This document shows positions 1 through 6,976 of a stretch of 11,440 nt of DNA, piece by piece. Origin of the DNA: Prolixibacteraceae bacterium (GTDB lineage Bacteria; Bacteroidota; Bacteroidia; Bacteroidales; Prolixibacteraceae); contig JACMKG010000028.1 in the NCBI GenBank assembly GCA_014380255.1, forward strand, positions 1 through 11,440, written 5' to 3'. Positions within the stretch are counted from its first letter, which is position 1. Every line of letters starts with the position of its first letter. Position numbers and translations under genes: made by a program. The notes under the pieces were generated by a model. That model worked only from the letters and a program-made list of their open reading frames with translations. It did not search any database and had not been told where the DNA came from.

Positions 1-1642
1 CTGGGAAATCTCTTGAGAAGTCCCGTCCGTCGATTAGTTCAATACCCATGTTTTTTAGATAGTCATAACTGACTGTATTAAATCTGCATACCACCTGTTC
101 ATCGGGCGCTCCGCCTTCCCAGTTGGTCATGCCCCCTCCAAAGCTGACAAAAGGGATATGCCAGGACATGGAGGCATTTAAAATCTCAGGGTGTGCCAAT
201 ATCCTGCTGCGCAATTGGTCGTAAGTGACACCCTTTGCTGAAACGGTCATTCGGGTATACAGCAGATTCTCTTTGGTGAATCCAACGTCTTTTTGAAACA
301 GGTATCTGATTTGAAGCGAAAAAGCAATGGTCACAATAATGAGGAAAACAGATATGGCAAACTGGGAGAGAACCAGTACTTTTTTTAAACTGTATTTCCC
401 GCTCTCTTTCCCGAAAACATCCCCTTTGAAAAGTGATATGATTTTGTGTGACGATAAAAATATAGCCGGATAGATGCCTGATAGCAAACCAATGCCTAAG
501 GATAAGAGGGTTGTTATACCAATAAATTTCCAGTGATCCGTTAGGGTCAATTGCAGTTGTTTTTCAATGATGGAATTAAATACCGGGATAAATAGTTTTG
601 CCAGTGCAAATGCTAAAATCAGTGCCAGTGTTGAAATAAATACCGTCTCACCCAGAAATTGAATAAGCAACTCCAGTCTGTTGCTTCCGCTTACTTTTTT
701 CATCGCCACTTCTTTGCCCCTTGTGGAAGCATTGGCTGTGGTCAGGTTGATGTAATTAAATGCTGACATGATAAGGATGAAAATTCCTATCAGGCCAAAT
801 AAAAACAGCACTACGTAATAATCACCATGACCGTTGTAATCCAGATACACCATCTTCAACGGGCATAGCTGCAATTCTTCAAATTCAAGGCCTTTGAAAA
901 CAGTAAATACTTTGCTTATCTTGCTTTCAAGGTGCTTAACATCAACCCCGGGCTTCACTAAGGTAAACGTCATGCAATCGCCTGAAAAAGAGGAATTACG
1001 CTTTGTTCCGTTGATGTGAGCAAGTGTAGGAAATGAAATGATATAATCGGGCCGTATGCTTGTATTTTCAGGTAAGTTGCTGTATACGCCTACTACTTTC
1101 AGATCCACTTTCTTTTCAAGGCTGACGGTCTTTCCAAGCGCTTTTTCTGCGGGAAACAATTTATTAGCCATCGACTTTGAAAGCAATACTGAAAAGGGGT
1201 CTAATAAGGCGCCCTGGGGCGACCCTTCCACGAAGTGATATGTAAACACATCCAGATAACAACTATCAGCGTAAATGCCCAATTTGGAGTATACCTGCCG
1301 CTCTTTGGTCTCTGATAAATACTTGCCGGAGCTCTCCTGAATAACGGTGATCTTCTCGAATTCAGGGAACTGCTTTTCAAGTAATTGAGCGGTAATAGCC
1401 CTGGTATGCGGTGAGACATCATTTCCTCCAATGGCCTGCTTGGTATTCACCATTTGCTTTTGAACACGGTAAATACGATCATAGTGCTCATTGGTCTGAT
1501 CCCATCCTAGTTCATACTGAATGAACAGACCAATGAGGATAAAGGCCGTAAAACCCAATGCCAGACCGAATACGTTTATGGCAGAATATACCTTGTGCTT
1601 CAGTATATTCCGTATGGAAATTTTCAAAATAGTACGTATCAT
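1..1642 (-). CDS. FtsX/MacB-type ABC transporter permease (permease 4), C-terminus cut by window edge
   Basis: Reading the minus strand from the ATG at 1642 gives 547 uninterrupted codons to the window edge, with no stop or frameshift. The start MIRTILKISIRN resembles the other permeases here: a short basic cytoplasmic helix (RNILKHK) leading into TM1 at about residues 21-42. A periplasmic MacB_PCD-like domain follows at about 45-280, then the FtsX core with TM2 near 281-300, the motif YINLTTANAS...KEVAMKKVSGS at about 297-320, TM3 near 333-353 and TM4 near 373-397. TM5 is near 424-444 and begins the second half. The sequence ends inside the second periplasmic domain at the GRDF motif (539-542). 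By comparison with its neighbours about 250 residues are missing. It carries MKK where the other three have VRK or IRK. Its role would be the inner-membrane part of an ATP-driven exporter or mechanotransmission complex; the substrate is unknown. Confidence 0.93.
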   Translation of the reverse strand, partial: MIRTILKISIRNILKHKVYSAINVFGLALGFTAFILIGLFIQYELGWDQTNEHYDRIYRVQKQMVNTKQAIGGNDVSPHTRAITAQLLEKQFPEFEKITVIQESSGKYLSETKERQVYSKLGIYADSCYLDVFTYHFVEGSPQGALLDPFSVLLSKSMANKLFPAEKALGKTVSLEKKVDLKVVGVYSNLPENTSIRPDYIISFPTLAHINGTKRNSSFSGDCMTFTLVKPGVDVKHLESKISKVFTVFKGLEFEELQLCPLKMVYLDYNGHGDYYVVLFLFGLIGIFILIMSAFNYINLTTANASTRGKEVAMKKVSGSNRLELLIQFLGETVFISTLALILAFALAKLFIPVFNSIIEKQLQLTLTDHWKFIGITTLLSLGIGLLSGIYPAIFLSSHKIISLFKGDVFGKESGKYSLKKVLVLSQFAISVFLIIVTIAFSLQIRYLFQKDVGFTKENLLYTRMTVSAKGVTYDQLRSRILAHPEILNASMSWHIPFVSFGGGMTNWEGGAPDEQVVCRFNTVSYDYLKNMGIELIDGRDFSRDFP

Positions 1643-1689
1643 GGGTTCAGCGGTTTAAAGTTATTGATGCTATGATTGTTATTCATTAC

Positions 1690-1836
1690 GAAGGACTGAA
1701 GGACTGATGGACTGAATGACTGGCAGGGGCATGGGGCAGGAAGCATGGGTGACTGATCGCTGAATACTTTTTCCTGCAACTGACCACTGCGACTGCCAAC
1801 TATCCGGTCTCCCTGCTCCCTGCTCCATGCCCCATG
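1690..1836 (-). repeat. Spacer element, copy 1: 8-base tandem words plus inverted arms, directly after the permease 3 stop
   Basis: Read on the plus strand, 1693-1724 is four 8-base units of the GGACTGAW type (the last is degenerate). A G-rich arm GCATGGGGCA (1729-1738) follows, then a middle block with GACCACTGCGACTGC (about 1782-1796), then CTCCCTGCTCCCTGCTCC. The complementary arm TGCCCCATGC (1828-1837) touches the TAG of permease 3. The arms match over 10 bases. In the transcript this would be a hairpin starting at the stop codon, with a loop of about 90 bases that can pair further with bulges. There is no T-run after it, so it is not a standard terminator. The same order of blocks recurs at 4284-4395. 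Confidence 0.7.
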
Positions 1837-4218
1837 CTACTCATACCTCAGCGCTTCCACCGGGTTCCTCGTTGCTGCCTTCCAGCTCTGCCAGGATACT
1901 GTCAGCAAGGCAATACCCAATGCCAGCAATCCTGCAAGGGCAAAGATCCACCAGCTAAGATCAGTCTTATAGGCAAAGTTCTCCAGCCAATTGGTCATTG
2001 CATAGTATGAAATGGGAGTGGCAATTATGAAGGAAATAGCGACCCATTTTACAAAGTCATTGTTAAGCAAGGTGATGATTTCCCAGATGGTTGCCCCGTT
2101 CACTTTCCGTACCCCGATCTCCTTGATGCGCTGTTCGGAAGCATAAGTTGCCAGACCGAACAATCCAAGACAGGAAATCAATATGCCTAGTCCGGCAAAG
2201 TATTTCGACAATACGGATACCCTTTCTTCGGCAGCGTAAAGCTTCTGGAAGGCAGTATCCAAAAATTGATACTCGAAGGCGGATCCTGTGTTAAATGTAG
2301 TGTATAACTTTTTGATGGAAGCCAGGGTTTTAGCTTCTGTCCCTGCTTCAAGCTTTGCCATTATGCACACTGTCTTCTGAGGCATATAGGTGATGATCAT
2401 CGGGTTGATTTTATGGCGCAAGGATTTGAAATGGAAATTCTTTGCAACCCCGATAATCTGTTTTTCTTCACCCCACAAGCGGATGGATTGTCCAACCGGA
2501 TTTTTAAGTCCCATCATGTCTATCGCTTGCTGGTTCAGGATCACATTGTTCTTTTCATCACCATACTGTGAGGAAAAACTTCTTCCGTCCGCCATTTCTA
2601 TTCCCAGTGTTTCAACCAGCCCTGCATCAGCATGTGTCATGTCAAAATTAACCTTGCTTTCAGCATCTTTCCCTGCCCAGTTAAGGTCGTAGGTTGAAAT
2701 AGCAGTACCGGTAAGCTCTCCATTAATGGCCGAGGCGTTAACTACTCCCGGAATGTTTCTTATCTCGGTCAGAAACGCCTCTTGTTTCTGTGCGACATTG
2801 CCTTCTTTGGCAAAATAAATCACATGATCCTTTTCATATCCCATGTTAGTGTTCCTGATAAACTGGATTTGCTGATAGATCACCATCATCGAGGCAATCA
2901 GTACCACGGAGATTCCAAACTGAAAGACTACCAACCCTTTGCGGGCCCACAATTCGCCTATGGATGCTGTCATTTTGCCTTTGAGTACCAATGAAGGGCT
3001 AAACCCTGAAAGATATATGGCAGGGTACAGGCTGGTTAAGATTCCGGTTATCAAACAAATACCAAGGATCTTCAACATCAGGTCAGGATTCAGGAATAAC
3101 TGAAGTTCTTTCCCTGTAAGCTGGTTAAACTGTGGCAGTAGAACAGAGGTAAGCATAATCGAAAGCAGCATGGCCAGCATGACTATAACCATTGCTTCAA
3201 AGGTAAATTGAACCGCCAGTGCTTTACGGCTGCTACCGGATACCTTCCGGATGCCTACCTCTTTAACGCGGCGGGTGGCCCTTGCCGTTGCCAGGTTTAT
3301 AAAATTGATTCCCGCGATCAGCAATATGAAGATCGCGATGATCGAAAATAGCCTTACATATTCAATTCGTCCTCCTGCCTGTTTCCCATTGGTGAAATTC
3401 CCATGCAGATACTGGCTTGAATAAGGGATCGTAAACAGGCTTATATTGGATTGCCCGTTCTTCGATTTCAGGAAATCAGCCACATGGGTGTCGAGCTTTT
3501 TAATATCAGCCCCTGGATTTAATACCAGGTAAGTGTAAGGCGCATGATTTCCCCAGTGAATTTTCCGACCTACCGACTCCGAAAGGTTGAGCCAGCAGTC
3601 GAACGACAAAACGAAATCAAAGTGTGTGGTGGAATTGGCCGGTATGTCTTTAAATATACCTGAAATGACGGCTTGTTTTCTGGAATTAAGTATTTCCCAC
3701 TCAACCGTTTTTCCAATGACGTTTTCGGTGGTGTTAAACAGCGATAGGGCCATTTTCTCTGAGATAACAATTGAATTAGTCTCTTTCAGAACCTGCCCTT
3801 GATTGCCTTCCAGGAGAGGATAGGAAAAGATATGAAAGAAATCGGGTTCTGCAAATTGGCCTGAAGCCTTTACCTGTTTATTATCGGCAGTAAAGATATT
3901 GAACTTCTCAAAATGGATGGAAGGCATTACAGCTGAAGCATACTGAATGTCAGATCGTTCCCCGGCCAGGGTTCTGGCAAGCAAATCCGGTGTCCAGGCT
4001 TGCGTGGTTATCCCTTCAGGCATTTGATGATTCTCCATTACCTGGTACAGATTCTTATCATTCTGATGAAACTTATCGACGCTTAATTCATCCGTTACCC
4101 ATAGCAATATGAGAATGGCACAGGTGAAACCTGCCGATAAACCGACCAGGTTGATGAAAAAGGAACTCTTATTTCGGATTAAGTTCCTGAATATGAATCG
4201 TAATTGATATCTGATCAT
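1837..4218 (-). CDS. FtsX/MacB-type ABC transporter permease (permease 3), 793 aa
   Basis: This is a full-length, double-module permease. TM1 is at about residues 21-43, preceded by the basic helix RNLIRNK. The first MacB_PCD-like periplasmic domain spans about 45-285. The first FtsX core has TM2 at 289-310, followed by INFINLATARATRRVKEVGIRKVSGS (304-329), TM3 at 342-362 and TM4 at 383-402. TM5 is at 428-448. The second periplasmic domain spans about 450-670, with GRSF and NFHFKSL (594-600). The second FtsX core has TM6 at 673-695, IKEIGVRKVNGAT (698-710), TM7 near 725-742 and TM8 near 756-776, and ends NPVEALRYE. The length is normal for this Bacteroidota family. The ATG at 4218 fits the alignment of all four N-termini; an ATG five bases upstream is out of frame and closes at once. 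The predicted role is inner-membrane partner of the ATPase at 9810-10508. The spacer to permease 4 is 194 bases. Confidence 0.96.
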   Translation of the reverse strand: MIRYQLRFIFRNLIRNKSSFFINLVGLSAGFTCAILILLWVTDELSVDKFHQNDKNLYQVMENHQMPEGITTQAWTPDLLARTLAGERSDIQYASAVMPSIHFEKFNIFTADNKQVKASGQFAEPDFFHIFSYPLLEGNQGQVLKETNSIVISEKMALSLFNTTENVIGKTVEWEILNSRKQAVISGIFKDIPANSTTHFDFVLSFDCWLNLSESVGRKIHWGNHAPYTYLVLNPGADIKKLDTHVADFLKSKNGQSNISLFTIPYSSQYLHGNFTNGKQAGGRIEYVRLFSIIAIFILLIAGINFINLATARATRRVKEVGIRKVSGSSRKALAVQFTFEAMVIVMLAMLLSIMLTSVLLPQFNQLTGKELQLFLNPDLMLKILGICLITGILTSLYPAIYLSGFSPSLVLKGKMTASIGELWARKGLVVFQFGISVVLIASMMVIYQQIQFIRNTNMGYEKDHVIYFAKEGNVAQKQEAFLTEIRNIPGVVNASAINGELTGTAISTYDLNWAGKDAESKVNFDMTHADAGLVETLGIEMADGRSFSSQYGDEKNNVILNQQAIDMMGLKNPVGQSIRLWGEEKQIIGVAKNFHFKSLRHKINPMIITYMPQKTVCIMAKLEAGTEAKTLASIKKLYTTFNTGSAFEYQFLDTAFQKLYAAEERVSVLSKYFAGLGILISCLGLFGLATYASEQRIKEIGVRKVNGATIWEIITLLNNDFVKWVAISFIIATPISYYAMTNWLENFAYKTDLSWWIFALAGLLALGIALLTVSWQSWKAATRNPVEALRYE

Positions 4219-4283
4219 GACATGATTATTTAAAAGTAAATAGTATCTATTAGTATCTGATTGTTTCCTTGAGAACTGCTGAA

Positions 4284-4395
4284 GGATTGAAGGACTGATG
4301 GACTGAAGAATTGAAGGACTGGAATGGGGTATGGGTGACTGACCACTGCGACTGCAAACTCTCCCTGTCCCATGCCCCCTGCTCCCTGCTCTCTG
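4284..4395 (-). repeat. Spacer element, copy 2: 8-base tandem words plus G-rich/C-rich arms, directly after the permease 2 stop
   Basis: On the plus strand, 4284-4323 is five 8-base units related to GGACTGAA (GGATTGAA, GGACTGAT, GGACTGAA, GAATTGAA, GGACTGGA). GGGGTATGGG (4326-4335) follows, then GTGACTGACCACTGCGACTGC, then CCCATGCCCC (4369-4378) and CTGCTCCCTGCTC up to the stop of permease 2. The arms pair except at one position. The block order and position match the copy at 1690-1836, so the two spacers share an origin or were invaded by the same element. Confidence 0.65.
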
Positions 4396-6789
4396 CTATT
4401 CATACCTCAGTGCCTCTACCGGGTTCCTTGCCGCTGCCTTCCAGCTTTGCCAGCTTACTGTCAGCAAGGCAATTCCCAATGCCAGTAAACCTGCCAAGGC
4501 AAAGATCCACCAGCTCAAATCGGTCTTGTAGGCAAAGGATTCAAGCCAAAGGTGCATGGTAAACCAGGCGAGGGGAGTGGCAATAATAAAAGCCAGAAAC
4601 ACCCATCTTACAAAATCTTTATTTAGGAGTACCAATATTTCACCGATTTTGGCGCCATTTACTCTTCTGACACCGATCTCTTTGGTGCGGCGGGTAATGG
4701 TATAGGCTGAAAGGCTTAACAATCCTATACATGCAATAAATATGGCCAGCAGTGAAAACAACTGGAAGAATTGGGCAAATTGCCGGTCTTCCTGATATTG
4801 ATTGTTAAAATAGTCACGAAGAAAAAAATAGCGGAGCGGATTTCCCGGAAACTGCTGGTTCCATGCTTTTTCGAGATAGGGGATAAGCCGGTCAAGCTTA
4901 CCATTGTTCACTTTGACTGAAAAATACTGGTTCCATGGGGCATTGGAAAAAGCAATGGGCTGAGGCAACTGTTTCAGTGATCGTTGATTGAAATCATGGA
5001 CAACACCAATGATATGCGCATTGCCCTGATCACCTGTCAGCTCTTTGCCAATAGCATCACTTGCGTCGGAAAACCCAAGGTATCTGACTGCCGATTCATT
5101 AAGGATCAGTTGGTTAATAGTCTTCTGAAAAGGAACTTCAAAGTTTCTGCCTGCCACCAGTTTCAAGCCATAAGTTTGTATGAAATCCTGGTCAATGCCT
5201 ATCATCTCAATTTTCTTTTCCGTGTTAGTCCCGCTTACCAGTTTCCCATAAACTGGGTTCCAGGTTATTTCCCTGCCTGGTATACAACTGGAAACGGTCA
5301 CGTTTTTAACTTCCGATTGCTCCAGCAATACGGATTTAAATGCCTGCAACTGATTGGTATAAGTTTGAACATTAATAGCCTGCGGGCCTTCAACGATAAG
5401 AACCTGATCCAGGTTAATGCCCAAATCCTGTTGCTGAACAAAGCGAAGCTGCCTGTTTATTAATATGGTTCCCGAAATGAGAATCACTGATACTGCAAAC
5501 TGAAATACAACCATGGCATTCTTAAAGATGGCCATTTTATAAGAACCTGTCTGACCTTTGCCTTTTATTACCGAGGTGATATCGAAACTTGATAAATAAT
5601 AAGCCGGTAAGAGTCCTGTAAGCATAACGGCGATAACCATCAATATTACTGAAAGCGAGGCAACAGTTATTAATTTAAGATGAATCAGACTACCAAAAAG
5701 CTGATGAAACACAGGCGCCAGAAAGAAAGCTGCCAGCACACTGATAATAATGGCTATCCCGTTGAGTAAAACTGCCTCTGTTACAAACTGACCTGCCAAT
5801 TGCTGTTTCATCGCTCCCAATATTTTCCTTACTCCCACTTCAGCAGCGCGTTCCATCGCCTGGGAGGTAGTCATATTAATGTAATTGACATAGGCAATCA
5901 GCAATACCATCAGGGCAATGATGCCCAAAAATGTAATACTCCTTAAACTTCCATTGACAGACAATTCATTATTTAATGTAGAAGTCAGATGTATATCTCC
6001 CAGTTTGCGTAAGCTAAATTCTATCCGGAAATAGGCTTGTTTCATAAAATCGCCGATAAACTTTTCCGGCAGCTGCGGAATTTTGTTCTCCAGCAGTTTA
6101 ACATCAGTGCCTGGTGCCAGACGTACATACGTATAAAAATAGGCACCAAACCATCCAGAATTGAACAACTTATTCTGATTGATAAGGTTTTGATAAGATA
6201 ATAGGATTTGGAATTTTATATGTGAATTTGAAGGCGCATCTTTTGTTATGCCTCTCACATAGTACTTGTCTTTATTGTTTAAAGTGATTACTTTACCTAT
6301 TGGATCGGCATTTCCAAAATAACGGACAGCAGCCGATTGTGAGAGCACTGCTGTATTAACGGCTAAAAGGGAAGTATCAGCATCTCCCTTCAACAGCGGG
6401 AAAGTGAAGATGGAGAAAAACGAAGGTTCGGCATAAAACATATCCGTTTCCTTAAAATGCACATCTCCATAAGTAATCACTCCTTCCACACGATTAAAGC
6501 GGGTATATTCCTTCACTTCCGGGAAATGACGTTTAAGCTCAGGACCAATAGCTGGAATCGCTGCAGCAGAATAAAGCTCGAGTTTCTCTTCTTCAAACAG
6601 TTTGAAATCGACCCGGTAAATATTTTCTTTATCCTGATGAAAGGTATCGAATGACATCTCTGATTGTATCCAGCAGACAATCAGGATAAATGCCGTGATA
6701 CCTGTTATCAGTCCAAACAAGTTAAGAATGAAATTTCCTTTTTGAGAAAAAAGGTTTCGAACAGCTAGTTTAAGGTAGTTCTTGAACAT
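4396..6789 (-). CDS. FtsX/MacB-type ABC transporter permease (permease 2), 797 aa
   Basis: The double-module layout matches its neighbours. There is a basic start (MFKNYLKLAVRNL) and TM1 at about 21-41. The periplasmic domain spans about 43-280. TM2 is near 284-304, overlapping the FtsX motif YVNYINMTTSQAMERAAEVGVRKILGA (300-326). TM3 is near 341-362, TM4 near 378-399 and TM5 near 427-445. The second periplasmic domain (about 447-672) carries VAGRNF (545-550) and a diverged HDFNQRSL where permease 3 has NFHFKSL. TM6 is near 676-698, then TKEIGVRRVNGAK (702-714), TM7 near 729-746 and TM8 near 760-778, ending NPVEALRYE. It is likely a membrane subunit of an adaptor-dependent exporter, acting with the upstream ATPase. 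The last 46 residues differ from permease 3 at one position, although the rest is clearly divergent. The start is supported by alignment of the N-terminal helix; no strong ribosome binding site is visible. Confidence 0.96.
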   Translation of the reverse strand: MFKNYLKLAVRNLFSQKGNFILNLFGLITGITAFILIVCWIQSEMSFDTFHQDKENIYRVDFKLFEEEKLELYSAAAIPAIGPELKRHFPEVKEYTRFNRVEGVITYGDVHFKETDMFYAEPSFFSIFTFPLLKGDADTSLLAVNTAVLSQSAAVRYFGNADPIGKVITLNNKDKYYVRGITKDAPSNSHIKFQILLSYQNLINQNKLFNSGWFGAYFYTYVRLAPGTDVKLLENKIPQLPEKFIGDFMKQAYFRIEFSLRKLGDIHLTSTLNNELSVNGSLRSITFLGIIALMVLLIAYVNYINMTTSQAMERAAEVGVRKILGAMKQQLAGQFVTEAVLLNGIAIIISVLAAFFLAPVFHQLFGSLIHLKLITVASLSVILMVIAVMLTGLLPAYYLSSFDITSVIKGKGQTGSYKMAIFKNAMVVFQFAVSVILISGTILINRQLRFVQQQDLGINLDQVLIVEGPQAINVQTYTNQLQAFKSVLLEQSEVKNVTVSSCIPGREITWNPVYGKLVSGTNTEKKIEMIGIDQDFIQTYGLKLVAGRNFEVPFQKTINQLILNESAVRYLGFSDASDAIGKELTGDQGNAHIIGVVHDFNQRSLKQLPQPIAFSNAPWNQYFSVKVNNGKLDRLIPYLEKAWNQQFPGNPLRYFFLRDYFNNQYQEDRQFAQFFQLFSLLAIFIACIGLLSLSAYTITRRTKEIGVRRVNGAKIGEILVLLNKDFVRWVFLAFIIATPLAWFTMHLWLESFAYKTDLSWWIFALAGLLALGIALLTVSWQSWKAAARNPVEALRYE

Positions 6790-6817
6790 ATATCAATTGG
6801 TTTTTTAGTTATTCTTA

Positions 6818-6862
6818 TTAATACCTGTGCGCTTCCACCGGATTCCGTATGGCTGCCTTCCA
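6818..6862 (-). pseudogene. Relic of a permease C-terminus (14 codons plus stop)
   Basis: In the minus-strand frame of this segment the sequence reads W-K-A-A-I-R-N-P-V-E-A-H-R-Y followed by TAA (6820-6818). This matches the family tail WKAATRNPVEALRYE found at the end of permeases 1, 2 and 3. Similarity stops sharply after the tryptophan codon (6862-6860), exactly where the inverted-repeat element at 6864-6973 begins. It carries L-to-H and loss of the final E relative to the intact tails. There is no room for the rest of a gene, so this is the tail of a deleted permease or a duplicated fragment of one. By eye the nucleotides are closest to the permease 3 tail. Confidence 0.85.
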
Positions 6863-6863
6863 G

Positions 6864-6973
6864 GGCCCCTCTAAATCTCCCTGAAGGGGAGACTTAGTTC
6901 TACTATATTTGTTGCTTCCGTTCATTTTATCAACTGTTTTTCAAAATTCCTCCCCCGGGGAGGATAGGAGGGC
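6864..6973. repeat. Short element with inverted ends, about 110 bases
   Basis: The left end (about 6864-6896) reads GGCCCCTCTAAATCTCCC then TGAAGGGGAGACTT. The right end (about 6943-6973) read in reverse complement begins GCCCTCCTATCCTCCCC, giving a degenerate inverted copy. Each end is itself a small imperfect palindrome: CTCCC..GGGGAG at the left and CCTCCCCCGGGGAGG at the right. An AT-rich core separates them. Similar pyrimidine/purine palindromes are common between genes in Bacteroidota. It has no coding capacity and carries no transposase, and it ends 3 bases before the stop of permease 1. Confidence 0.55.
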
Positions 6974-6976
6974 TTT

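Noticed and set aside
1201..1431. 76-codon minus-strand ORF
   Set aside because: It is an out-of-frame shadow of permease 4, whose frame is open across the whole region.
4984..5463. 159-codon plus-strand ORF
   Set aside because: It lies wholly antisense to permease 2, shows no recognisable domain, and is explained by the coding constraint of the real gene on the other strand.
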